Assembly: GCA_902806415.1 (NCBI GenBank)
Contig: CADCWN010000207.1
Coordinates: forward strand, 1 to 56,887
Length of the DNA stretch: 56,887 bases
Origin: an uncultured Thermomicrobiales bacterium
GTDB lineage: Bacteria > Chloroflexota > Chloroflexia > Thermomicrobiales > CADCWN01
Direction of reading: 5' to 3'
The notes under the pieces are model-generated. The model was not told where the DNA came from and made no database searches. It was given only the letters and a program-made list of their open reading frames with translations. This document shows positions 41,321-48,909 of this stretch, piece by piece (positions within the stretch are counted from its first letter, which is position 1; each line of letters begins with the position of its first letter). A program made the translations under genes and the position numbers.

Positions 41321-42829
41321 CTACGCCCGCTCGGGCTCCTTCGCGGCCTGCTCATCCACTTCGGGGACGACCGTTTCCGAAGCGGCGACCGCCTCGGCTT
41401 CGTCGATCGCGATCGAGCGATCCTCGGGCAGCACGCCCGCCGACTCGTTCTCGACCACCTCGGCCTCGATGATCGTCGAGCCGTCCTCGGTGCGCTCGGG
41501 CTCGGGCTCCTCCGGCGGGTCGGCGGCACCGCGCCCCTCGGTGGCGATGTCGATGACCCGATCCATCAGCTTGCGCTCGAACAGCTCGCTCTCCAGCATA
41601 GTCCGGATATAGTTGCTGGAATAGAACTGGCGCATCTGCGCCCCGTTCTCCATCGCGCCGACCATCCGGTCGATCTCGGCGTCGATATCCTGCGGGCTGA
41701 CTGACACCCCCTCGCGCGTGGCGATCTCGCGCAGGACGAGCGAATTACGCAGGCGGCGTGTCGCCTCCGGGCGCAACTCCTCGCGCAGTTCTTCGAGGGT
41801 CTTCTCCTCGGCCCGCAGGTGCGCTTCGAGGGTCTGGTTATGGTCCTGCCCCAGGTGGTTGCGCATATTCTCGACATCGCTGTCGACCTGCTTGTCGATC
41901 ATCACCGGCGGGAGATCGAGGGTCGCGCCCTCGCTCAACGCCGCGACGACCTCATTGCCGACCTCGGTCCGCGCCTTCTGGCGCTCGGCCCGCAGGAGAT
42001 CCTTGCGGATGTCGGCGCGCAGCGCCTCCAGCGTCTCGATCTTGCCGTCGCTGACCTTCTTGGCGAACTCTTCATCGAGCGGCAGGAGGTGCTGCTCCTC
42101 GATCTTCTTCATCGCGACGGCGTAAGACATCGTCTTGCCGCGCATCCCGGCCTCGACGCCCTCGTTATCCTCGGCGAAGGCGATCTCGACCGCCTTTTCA
42201 TCCCCGACGCCCATGCCGGTGAGGGTGTCGCGCAATTCCTCGAACAGGTTGTCCTTGCCCAAGACGTAGACGCTATCGGTCAGCGGCTCGCGGTACGGCT
42301 CGTCGGCCCCGACCTCGGTCACGGTGACATCGACCGTGACGCGGTCGCCGTCCCTCGCTGGGCGGGCCTCGGCGGGCTCCTCCCAGGGGCTCTGGTTCTC
42401 GCGGAGGCGGGTCAGTGTCTCCTCGACCTGCTCATCGCTGATCGCCACCGGGCGCGGCTCGGCCCGGACGCTCTGGTACTCGCCGAGGTCGATCGTCGGA
42501 TAGACCTGCACCGTCACCTTGAAGGCCAGCGGCTCGGTCTGATAGATCTCGACCTCCGGCTCGCCGACCGGGTTGAGACTCTCCTGCTCGATCGCCTTCT
42601 GATAGAGTGGATCGAGCAGATCGCGGTCGGCCTGCTCGATCAGCACATCGCGCCCGAGCATCCGCTCGATCACCATCCGCGGTGCCTTGCCTGGGCGGAA
42701 GCCCGGCAGCCGGACCTGATTGACGACCTTACGGTAGGCGCGATCGAGCGCCTTCGAGAACTCCTGCTCGTCGGTGCTGATATCGAGCAGGACCTGGCTC
42801 TCTGGGAGCCGTTCAACTGCGACGTTCAC
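41321..42829 (-). CDS. tig: Trigger factor, ribosome-associated chaperone
   Basis: A 502-residue chaperone. The ribosome-binding N-terminal domain carries LPGFRPGKAPRMVIER (the GFRxGKxP signature). A peptidyl-prolyl isomerase-like segment with GDRVTVDVTVTEVG follows, then the helical C-terminal arms. The last ~60 residues are an acidic tail rich in Glu (EEPEPERTED, then EAEAVAASE), longer than in E. coli. The start is probably the GTG at 42829 after GGGGAAGG; an ATG 30 nt upstream is in frame but poorly placed. It is the first gene of the tig-clpP-clpX run. Confidence 0.95.
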   Translation of the reverse strand: MNVAVERLPESQVLLDISTDEQEFSKALDRAYRKVVNQVRLPGFRPGKAPRMVIERMLGRDVLIEQADRDLLDPLYQKAIEQESLNPVGEPEVEIYQTEPLAFKVTVQVYPTIDLGEYQSVRAEPRPVAISDEQVEETLTRLRENQSPWEEPAEARPARDGDRVTVDVTVTEVGADEPYREPLTDSVYVLGKDNLFEELRDTLTGMGVGDEKAVEIAFAEDNEGVEAGMRGKTMSYAVAMKKIEEQHLLPLDEEFAKKVSDGKIETLEALRADIRKDLLRAERQKARTEVGNEVVAALSEGATLDLPPVMIDKQVDSDVENMRNHLGQDHNQTLEAHLRAEEKTLEELREELRPEATRRLRNSLVLREIATREGVSVSPQDIDAEIDRMVGAMENGAQMRQFYSSNYIRTMLESELFERKLMDRVIDIATEGRGAADPPEEPEPERTEDGSTIIEAEVVENESAGVLPEDRSIAIDEAEAVAASETVVPEVDEQAAKEPERA

Positions 42830-42966
42830 GAACCTTCCCCTCGTCCCCTGCGCCCTCAACCCGGAGTTCCGCAGTGTCTACATAATGAATCCGGTCGACG
42901 TCCCCGCATGCAGCCCCACGCAGTCCACATCGATCGGAAAGCCAACAATCACGCATCGCTCCGGTC

Positions 42967-42975
42967 AGTATAGCA
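42967..42975 (-). promoter_or_regulatory. Extended -10 promoter element for tig
   Basis: On the minus strand the sequence reads TGCTATACT, an extended -10 (TGn plus TATACT), about 140 nt before the tig start. No good -35 hexamer is present at 17 nt. A 7-bp stem (ACCCCCG/CGGGGGT) lies just upstream. The rest of the ~425-nt gap 42830-43255 holds nothing recognised. Confidence 0.4.
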
Positions 42976-43255
42976 CAGGCGATAAAGACCCCCGAGGCGG
43001 GCCGGGGGTGGCACTGATTGCTGCCGTGCTGTCGCTCCGCCGTCTTAACTGTTCCTTGCAAGCTCGTCGCGGGGCACTGCTTGTGTCAGCCCCAAGAGTA
43101 CCGCATTCGATCAGTGTAGTCCGCGAACGTTCGCAGCGTCAAGGCGATTCGCCGACCGACCCGGAATCTCTATTGTCCGGATGATTCGCCGCACCACCAA
43201 AAGGATCGTGCCACGGGTGCGTGGCGAAATGGACGGATGGAGGTGGAGATCGGGT

Positions 43256-43837
43256 CTAACCCTCGCTCATCGACTGGAGCGCCGCGACGATCCGCTCCTC
43301 GACGCTGGCCTCGCTCGCGCGCGGCAGGCGCGTGATCGCCGCGTTCGCCTCGGCGGCGGTATAGCCGAGCGCCTGCAGGGCCTCGGCCACCTCGCCATCG
43401 ACCGAGCCGGCGACTGCGGCTGTCCCGCCGCCGATGCTGGCCAGCTTGCCGCGCAGATCGAGGATGATCCGGGCGGCGGTCTTCTTGCCGATCCCCGGCA
43501 AGCGGCTGAGGAAGGTGACATCCTCGGTGGAGATCGCGTTCAGCAGCGGCTCCGACCGGGTCGCCCCGAGGACATTGGCGGCGACGCGTGGCCCGATCCC
43601 GGTCACGGTGAGCAGCAGATTGAAGAGGGCCAATTCCTCGGTCGTGCCGAAGCCATAGAGGGCGATCTGGTCCTCGCGGACGTGCAAGTAGGTGTGCAGG
43701 CGCACCTCGGCCCCCGGCTCGCCCGCATCGGCGATCGTCGTCCCCGACGTATGCACTTGCAGGACGAGCGCGCCGATATCGACCAGCAAGCTCTCGCCCA
43801 TCCGCCCGACCAAGCGGCCCTTAATGGCTGCGATCAT
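43256..43837 (-). CDS. ruvA: RuvA, Holliday junction branch-migration protein
   Basis: A 193-residue DNA-binding subunit of the RuvAB motor. It has an OB-fold domain (MIAAIKGRL...VHTSGT), then tandem helix-hairpin-helix motifs with LLLTVTGIGPRVAANVLG and LSRLPGIGKKTAARIILDLRGKL. The C-terminal domain III (~145-193) would contact RuvB. Neither ruvB nor ruvC is adjacent. The ribosome-binding site is weak (AAGG). The arm of heptamer element C lies about 12 nt upstream of the start codon, so the hairpin may affect initiation. Confidence 0.96.
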   Translation of the reverse strand: MIAAIKGRLVGRMGESLLVDIGALVLQVHTSGTTIADAGEPGAEVRLHTYLHVREDQIALYGFGTTEELALFNLLLTVTGIGPRVAANVLGATRSEPLLNAISTEDVTFLSRLPGIGKKTAARIILDLRGKLASIGGGTAAVAGSVDGEVAEALQALGYTAAEANAAITRLPRASEASVEERIVAALQSMSEG

Positions 43838-43849
43838 GATGCCTTGGGG

Positions 43850-43955
43850 AGTAGTCAGTAGTCAGTAGTCGGTAGTCAGTGAGGCTGTGCTGATGTGAAG
43901 GCGGGGTCTTTCAGCGAACCCACTGACTACTGACTACTGACTACCGACTACTGAT
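43850..43955. repeat. Heptamer-armed stem-loop element C (TAGTCAG type)
   Basis: Left arm 43850-43880 and right arm 43921-43952 are each about 4.4 units of TAGTCAG (or its complement) with one TAGTCGG unit per arm. They pair over 31 bp with two mismatches. The core between them (43881-43920) is again exactly 40 nt, though its sequence is only weakly like the A/B core. The right arm overlaps the 3' end of dcd and supplies its TAG stop codon. It fills the dcd-ruvA gap. Confidence 0.8.
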
Positions 43956-44522
43956 CACTTTCCCATTCTCCCGGTACCGCGACGCCACCGGCCCGGACTG
44001 CCCCTGATACTTGGAATTGAGGGCCGGGTGGCCGTAGGGGCGCTCGGCGGGCGCGTCCATCTGCATGAATGAGAGTTGGCCGATCTTCATCCCCGGCCAG
44101 AGCTTGATCGGCAGCGGCGCGACGTTGCTCAGTTCCAGGGTGATCTGCCCGTTCGTCCACCCGGCATCGACGAACCCGGCGGTCGCGTGGATGAGCAAGC
44201 CCAAGCGGCCTAGCGAGGACTTGCCCTCGACTCTTGCGACAATATCGTTCGGCAGGGTCAGGCGTTCTAGCGTCGTGCCGAGGACGAACTCGCCGGGGTG
44301 GAGGATGAACGGGCGGTCGTTGTCAACCGTCATCGGCTCCATCAGCGCGTCGTTCATCTCGCGCGGGTCGATACACTCGCTGGTGTGCCGACGGAAGGCC
44401 AGGAAGGTGCTGCCGAGTCGGATATCGACCGAGGCTGGCTGAATCTGGCTATCTTCCAATGGGTCGATGACGAGGCGACTGTCGGCGAGTAAACGCCGTA
44501 TCGTCCCATCGGATAGGATCAT
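43941..44522 (-). CDS. dcd: dCTP deaminase
   Basis: A 193-residue trimeric dUTPase-fold enzyme converting dCTP to dUTP (or directly to dUMP in bifunctional forms). It shows QIQPASVDIRLG, VEGKSSLGRLGLLIHATAGFVDAGW with the catalytic Glu and substrate loop, and IGQLSFMQMD. Start ATG 44522 follows GGGAGG. Its last residues (ISSR) and the TAG stop lie inside heptamer element C, so the native C-terminus may have been altered by the element. ruvA follows ~100 nt downstream. Confidence 0.95.
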   Translation of the reverse strand: MILSDGTIRRLLADSRLVIDPLEDSQIQPASVDIRLGSTFLAFRRHTSECIDPREMNDALMEPMTVDNDRPFILHPGEFVLGTTLERLTLPNDIVARVEGKSSLGRLGLLIHATAGFVDAGWTNGQITLELSNVAPLPIKLWPGMKIGQLSFMQMDAPAERPYGHPALNSKYQGQSGPVASRYRENGKVISSR

Positions 44523-44591
44523 GCCGACCTCCCGCTCGCGCGTCAACGTGTCCCCCCCCGGAGGATAGTAGGAGCAGTATAGAGTAGAAGC

Positions 44592-44620
44592 AGTGTAGCA
44601 TGGTGTACGTACGGCTACAA
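44592..44620 (-). promoter_or_regulatory. Promoter-like pair upstream of dcd
   Basis: On the minus strand, TTGTAG (44620-44615) and TACACT (44597-44592) are separated by 17 nt. The predicted start is ~60 nt before the dcd ATG. A second TATACT lies closer to the gene without a partner. Confidence 0.45.
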
Positions 44621-44752
44621 GCCCCCAGCCTGCCGCTGCTACAAGGGAGCATATACTTCCTCGCGGGCGCTACCGGCACTCGACCTTGGGGTAATTGCGA
44701 TAATGGCAGCGCCCGACAGCTTGACCGGTGGTGGAATGGGAAAGGTGTTGCA

Positions 44753-45241
44753 GTGCGATTTCGACGGATCGTCGGGGACAGCCGCTACCCCGTCGCCGTG
44801 GCCGTGGTGGGGATCACGCTCGCGGGCACCACGCTCATCCTCTACGCGACCGTGCTGACCGCGCGCCTGATGGCGCACCCTTTCCGCGAGGGTATTGGCA
44901 CGGCGACGACCAAAGGGCTCATCCTCGGGGCGGTCGAGCTGGCCGATTTGTTCCTGCTGGGGATCACCCTGTACGTTATCGCGCTCGGGCTCTACGAATT
45001 GTTCATCGATCCGCAGCTTCCCGTCCTGCCCTGGCTGGTCATCCGGGATCTGGACGATCTGAAGGCACGGGTACTGGGGATCGTGATCGTCGTCCTAGGG
45101 GTCCTCTTCGTCGGTCAGGCGCTCACCTGGGATGGGCAGCGCGACTTGCTCCCGTTCGGCGCGTCGATCGCGGTAGTCATTGCCGCGCTCACCTACTTTC
45201 TCGCGCAGAAGTCGCGCGGGGGCGATGACAAGCCGCAGTGA
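44753..45241 (+). CDS. YqhA-family (UPF0114) membrane protein
   Basis: A 162-residue integral membrane protein with about four helices. The YqhA pattern is present: VAVVGITLAGTTLILYAT, AVELADLFLLGITLYVIALGLYELFI, LPVLPWLVIRDLDDLKARVLGIVIVVL and a final helix. Function unknown. The start is set at GTG 44753, 7 nt after AAAGG, which gives the usual family length. The frame opens 153 nt upstream at an ATG whose extra residues are not conserved-looking. Divergent from dcd. Confidence 0.82.
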   Translation: MRFRRIVGDSRYPVAVAVVGITLAGTTLILYATVLTARLMAHPFREGIGTATTKGLILGAVELADLFLLGITLYVIALGLYELFIDPQLPVLPWLVIRDLDDLKARVLGIVIVVLGVLFVGQALTWDGQRDLLPFGASIAVVIAALTYFLAQKSRGGDDKPQ

Positions 45242-45409
45242 GGGCATTGGCCCACTTCGTCGCCGAGGCGCGGTCGCCCTCCGCGAGTCGGGTTGGTGCT
45301 CGCGCAGGGGCGTGCATTGGCGACTTGATCTGCGTGTCCTCCTCGCGCCGCGCCCCCATCACCACCCTTGCTGGCCCACTCGTTGCCTGCACCACCCACC
45401 CGCGTCGCC

Positions 45410-46468
45410 CTATCGCGTGAGCGTCACCTTGCTCAGCCCGCGCGGCTGGTCGGGGTCGTAGCCCTTGACGCGCGCCAGCGCGAGGGCCAGCAACTGGCCG
45501 GGGACGACCGCCGGTAAGGGTGCGAGCCACTCCGGCACGCCGGGGGGTAGGCGCAACGGTGTGTCGGCCAGCGCCAGCGCCTCGTCGCGGTCGCTGACGA
45601 TCATGATCTCGGCACCGCGCCCGCGCAGGGTGCGCGCGAAGTCGAGCATCCCCTTATATGTCGCCCCGGATGGCGCGACGAGCAGGGCCGGGAAACCGTC
45701 GTCCACGATCGCCACCGGGCCGTGGAGGAAATCGGGCGGCGAGTACGGTTCGGCCAGGAGGTAGCAGGTTTCCTTCAGCTTCAGCGCCAGCTCGAACGCC
45801 GTGCCGTAACAGTAGCCGCGCCCGCCGGTCACCAGTCGGTCGAGGTAGCGATAGCGTTCGGCCCGCGCGGCGATCTCGTCGGCCAGCGCGGTCGTCGCCG
45901 CGACCGCCCCGGGGATCGCGGCGAGTTCCTCCCAGCGGCGTGTCGCGTCGTCGCCCTCGGCGAGCGCGGCCGCGAGCATCGCCAGCGCCAGGAGCTGGGC
46001 GCTGTACGTCTTCGTCGCCGCGACACTGCGCTCGACCCCGGCGCGGATCGGCAGCACGAACTCCGCGGCCTGTCCGAGCGGCGAATTGGGCTCGTTGGTG
46101 ATCGCCAGGGTCGGCGCGCCCTGCCGCCGCGCCTCCGCGATCACCGCCACGATATCCGGCGACGCCCCCGATTGCGAGATGCCGATTGTCAGCGCGCGGC
46201 GCAGGTCGGGCGGCGTGCCATAGAGGGTGAAGAGCGCGGGGGTCGCCAGCGCCACCGGCAGCCGGTTCGCCGCCCCGAAGAGGTATTGGGCGTAGCGCGC
46301 CGCGTTATCGGAGGTGCCGCGCGCCGCGATCAACACGAAGGTGATCTCGCCCCAGCGCGCGCGCAACGCGCCCGCGATCCGCTCGGCATTACCCCGCCCC
46401 GCCGCCAGCGACGCCGCCAGCACTGTGGGCTGCTCGGCAATCTCCTGGGCCATCAACGCACCCGGCAT
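45410..46468 (-). CDS. Double SIS-domain sugar-phosphate isomerase/deaminase-like protein
   Basis: A 352-residue protein made of two SIS domains. It resembles the isomerase half of GlmS, without the glutaminase half, and the AgaS/FrlB-type deglycases. Motifs are AARGTSDNAARYAQYL, ISQSGASPDIVAVI, ERSVAATKTYSAQLLAL, and in the second domain LKLKETCYLLAEPYSPPDFLHGP. The ending (YDPDQPRGLSKVTLTR) matches the GlmS C-terminus pattern. It may deaminate or isomerise an amino-sugar phosphate. Start ATG 46468 follows GAGGAGG closely; an ATG five codons later is an alternative. Confidence 0.88.
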   Translation of the reverse strand: MPGALMAQEIAEQPTVLAASLAAGRGNAERIAGALRARWGEITFVLIAARGTSDNAARYAQYLFGAANRLPVALATPALFTLYGTPPDLRRALTIGISQSGASPDIVAVIAEARRQGAPTLAITNEPNSPLGQAAEFVLPIRAGVERSVAATKTYSAQLLALAMLAAALAEGDDATRRWEELAAIPGAVAATTALADEIAARAERYRYLDRLVTGGRGYCYGTAFELALKLKETCYLLAEPYSPPDFLHGPVAIVDDGFPALLVAPSGATYKGMLDFARTLRGRGAEIMIVSDRDEALALADTPLRLPPGVPEWLAPLPAVVPGQLLALALARVKGYDPDQPRGLSKVTLTR

Positions 46469-46589
46469 CAGCCTCCTCGCAGTCCGTCGTCGCCGTCTAT
46501 CGTAATCGTGGCGGCACACACCAGCGGCACGCCGGTTGTGACAACGGCAATACGCGCCAGCGATCCTTATAGTAGCAGCAGCCCGCTGC

Positions 46590-47585
46590 TTATGCCGACA
46601 ACGCTTTCTGCGCGCAACGTTGGTAGGCGCGCACGGGGCGGAAGCCGAGGTGCGCGTAGAAGTCGAGCAGTTCCTCGCCAACCCAATCGATCGTGCAGTC
46701 CGCGACGCCCCGCTCGCGCAGGAGGTTCACCGCCCCAGCGACGAGGGCCAGCCCGAGCCCCTTGCCGCGCGCTGTCGGCGCGATGCCGAGCGGCCCGATC
46801 GCGCCGGGGCATGGGCCGAGCGCCGGGAGCCAGTGGAGCCCCGGCCCCAGGAAGCGGCCTTCCGGTCGCCAGGTGGCGAGGAACCCGGCGATCCCGCCCG
46901 CCGGGTCGCGCAGCTCCACCAGATCCTCGGCGCTGCCGCCGCGCGCGAAGGTGTCCGCCAGCGCCGCGCGCCAGCGACCGGGGAAGTCCCGGCTGAGGGC
47001 GGCGAGGAACGCCCCTTCCTGGCCCGGCTGGCCGGGTGTGATTCGCCAGCCGCCATCCGTGATCGCACCCGGCACGGGCGGCGGCGACCAGTCGGCGAGC
47101 GCGCGACGCAGATCGCTGACCTCGCGCACGGGAGGATAGCCGTGCCGGGACCAGAAGCGCAGGGCACGCAGATCGTCCGACGGCGGCCCCGGTAGCAGAT
47201 GGCCGGGGCTGCCGCCGATGTCGCAGCGTGTCGCCCCCGCCGCGCGCAAGCGCGACTCGGCGGCGTGCAGCAGTTGCCCGCCATAGCCGCACCCGGCCCG
47301 GAGCGGGTCGATGACCAGGGCCATGATCCAACCGAGGTCGCGCAGCGCCGCCATGTCGGGATTCGTCGCGTGGTGCCGGTAGATGCGCATCAGGGCGAAA
47401 CCGATCGGCGTGCCATCGGCGGCGCGCAGGATGAGCCCGTCGCCCCGCCGCCAATTCGGATCTTCGTCCACATTCTGCCGCCAGAGGCGTTCGGTGAGGG
47501 GGAAGCACCCGCCGAGCGCGCGATTCCAGAGCGCGATCAGGGCGGGCGCTTCGGCGGGGTCGTAAAGGGCGACCGTGGCGCTCAC
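46590..47585 (-). CDS. Double GNAT-domain N-acetyltransferase
   Basis: A 331-residue protein with two GNAT folds. The first has IMALVIDPLRAGCGYGGQLL (residues ~87-106). The second has IGPLGIAPTARGKGLGLALVAGA, the Q/RxxGxG/A acetyl-CoA loop (~268-290). FYAHLGFRPVRAYQ is a typical GNAT ending. The substrate is unknown. Its GTG start overlaps the TGA of the 70-aa gene upstream (GTGA, 47582-47585), so translation is probably coupled. It is the last of three coupled genes. Confidence 0.82.
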   Translation of the reverse strand: MSATVALYDPAEAPALIALWNRALGGCFPLTERLWRQNVDEDPNWRRGDGLILRAADGTPIGFALMRIYRHHATNPDMAALRDLGWIMALVIDPLRAGCGYGGQLLHAAESRLRAAGATRCDIGGSPGHLLPGPPSDDLRALRFWSRHGYPPVREVSDLRRALADWSPPPVPGAITDGGWRITPGQPGQEGAFLAALSRDFPGRWRAALADTFARGGSAEDLVELRDPAGGIAGFLATWRPEGRFLGPGLHWLPALGPCPGAIGPLGIAPTARGKGLGLALVAGAVNLLRERGVADCTIDWVGEELLDFYAHLGFRPVRAYQRCAQKALSA

Positions 47586-47794
47586 CCCGCCAGGCCAACC
47601 GGTACGTCGTTGCCCAGCGTCACCGGCGCGTCAAAGAGGCAAGCGATGGGGGGGAGCCCGCAGCGGGCGCGTATCGTCCCCAGTCGGTCGGCGGAACCCC
47701 CCGCGCGACCGATCCGCTCGCGCGATTCCTGGACGTGGAGTCCACCAAACTCGGCCCGCACCTCGTCGTGACCCGGGGCCAGGATCGCGGTCAT
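47582..47794 (-). CDS. 70-aa small protein, translationally coupled on both sides
   Basis: A small ORF joined at both ends by overlapping codons: its ATG overlaps the TGA of the PRC-barrel gene (ATGA, 47791-47794) and its TGA overlaps the GTG of the GNAT gene. The product is 70 residues, with two cysteine-bearing hydrophobic stretches (RARCGLPPIACLFD) and a C-terminal LGNDVPVGLAG. No family recognised. Gene status rests on the coupled layout. It could instead be only a leader that delivers ribosomes to the GNAT gene. Confidence 0.45.
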   Translation of the reverse strand: MTAILAPGHDEVRAEFGGLHVQESRERIGRAGGSADRLGTIRARCGLPPIACLFDAPVTLGNDVPVGLAG

Positions 47795-48492
47795 CGCGCG
47801 CGCTCGGTCGGCACATCGGTCGCCAGCGCCTCGTCCAGCGGGGCCGCCTCCAGGGTGTCGGGCACGAAGAGTGTTAACTCGTTGGCATCGTCGTCGATCG
47901 CCTCGATCAGGTTATAGTCGATCAGGTCGCCCGCCTCGTCGCCCAGGAGGAGGGCCAGCAAGCGGGCCTCGCCGTCCACGACCACGCCGCCGAGTTGGCC
48001 GACCTCCTCGCCCGCGGCGGTGAGGACCCGCATCCCGTCGCGCAGGGCGATTTGACCATCGTCCATGATCGCCCGCTCGACTTCCAGCGGGATGAGCATA
48101 TTCGCGGTGAGGGCGATGCCGGGGAGCGCCGTGGGCACCGGGCGCTCGTCGGGGTCGGGCGTCGCGGCCGAGGCGTGACCCGATTCCGCGTCGGCTATTT
48201 CCTCATCGAGATCCTGATCGGGCGCGACGAAGAGATGTTGCCGCGCATCCGGGAGCGCGACGAATTCATCATCCGAGAGGTCGAGGGTCAACTGCTCCGG
48301 GGTGAACTCCGCGACCTGGCCGACCATCACGAACAGTTCGCGCGGGGCGGCCTCGTCGGAGACGATGTGGAAGCCCGCGAGCCGCCGCGACTCGATCTCG
48401 ACGACGACTTCGTTCAGTCGCCCGATCGCCTCCCCCTGCCGGTTGACAACTCGGGCCGCCAGCCTCAGCCGCTGTTCCGCCTCTCCGCTCAT
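47791..48492 (-). CDS. Two-domain PRC-barrel protein
   Basis: A 233-residue soluble protein with two PRC-barrel-like domains: ~8-75 (LAARVVNRQGEAIGRLNEVVVEI) and ~135-215 (IALRDGMRVLTAAGEEVGQLGG). An acidic linker rich in Asp, Glu and Ala joins them. PRC barrels often bind RNA or membrane-photosystem parts; the role here is unknown. Start ATG 48492 lies six nt after GGAAAGG, inside a 33-bp direct repeat shared with the xseB 3' end. It is downstream of xseB on the same strand. Confidence 0.75.
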   Translation of the reverse strand: MSGEAEQRLRLAARVVNRQGEAIGRLNEVVVEIESRRLAGFHIVSDEAAPRELFVMVGQVAEFTPEQLTLDLSDDEFVALPDARQHLFVAPDQDLDEEIADAESGHASAATPDPDERPVPTALPGIALTANMLIPLEVERAIMDDGQIALRDGMRVLTAAGEEVGQLGGVVVDGEARLLALLLGDEAGDLIDYNLIEAIDDDANELTLFVPDTLEAAPLDEALATDVPTERAR

Positions 48493-48560
48493 CGGTTACC
48501 TTTCCTCTTCGAGCAACAGGAGCCGCCCATCGGTTACCGGTCCTCTTCGAGCAGCAGGAG
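48490..48560. repeat. 33-bp direct repeat duplicating the xseB 3' end
   Basis: Copies at 48490-48522 and 48528-48560 (period 38) match at about 30 of 33 positions. The upstream copy on the minus strand encodes the last residues of XseB (LLLLEEDR) plus TAACCGATG. The second copy repeats this and now supplies the ribosome-binding site and ATG of the PRC-barrel gene. Confidence 0.8.
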
Positions 48561-48815
48561 ATCGATCTCCGCCACCAGATCGAAGTCGGTGTCCGGTCTG
48601 CCTGCCCCCTCGGCGGCGGTGTCGATCTCACGAATGCGCAACTCGGCGCTATCGAGCAAATCGGTGCAGTAGGCTGCAAGACCCATGCCGCGCTCGTAGC
48701 CGGCGACCGCCGCGCTCAACGAGAGTCCGCCCTCCTCGATCCGCGCCACCAGCGCTTCCAATTGCGCCAGCGCCTCCTCGAAGCTCAGATCCTGACCGGG
48801 TACGAGATCGGCCAT
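48534..48815 (-). CDS. xseB: Exodeoxyribonuclease VII small subunit
   Basis: A 93-residue small subunit. SFEEALAQLEALVARIEEGGLSLSAAVAGYERGMGLAAYC is the conserved helical region; part of it (SFEEALAQLE...LSL) is diagnostic. The C-terminus is acidic and ends LLLLEEDR inside a tandem duplication. It binds XseA to form the ExoVII complex that degrades single-stranded DNA. Start ATG 48815; the open frame extends 333 nt upstream over xseA and is rejected. The gap from the xseA stop is 94 nt. Confidence 0.93.
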   Translation of the reverse strand: MADLVPGQDLSFEEALAQLEALVARIEEGGLSLSAAVAGYERGMGLAAYCTDLLDSAELRIREIDTAAEGAGRPDTDFDLVAEIDLLLLEEDR

Positions 48816-48909
48816 CAGTCGCAACCCTCTCCCTCGCTCTGTCGTGTCGGAACTGCCCTTCGCCATCGCCCCGCGCCCATCGCCCTCCCCGACCACGACC
48901 CCTCCGCGC

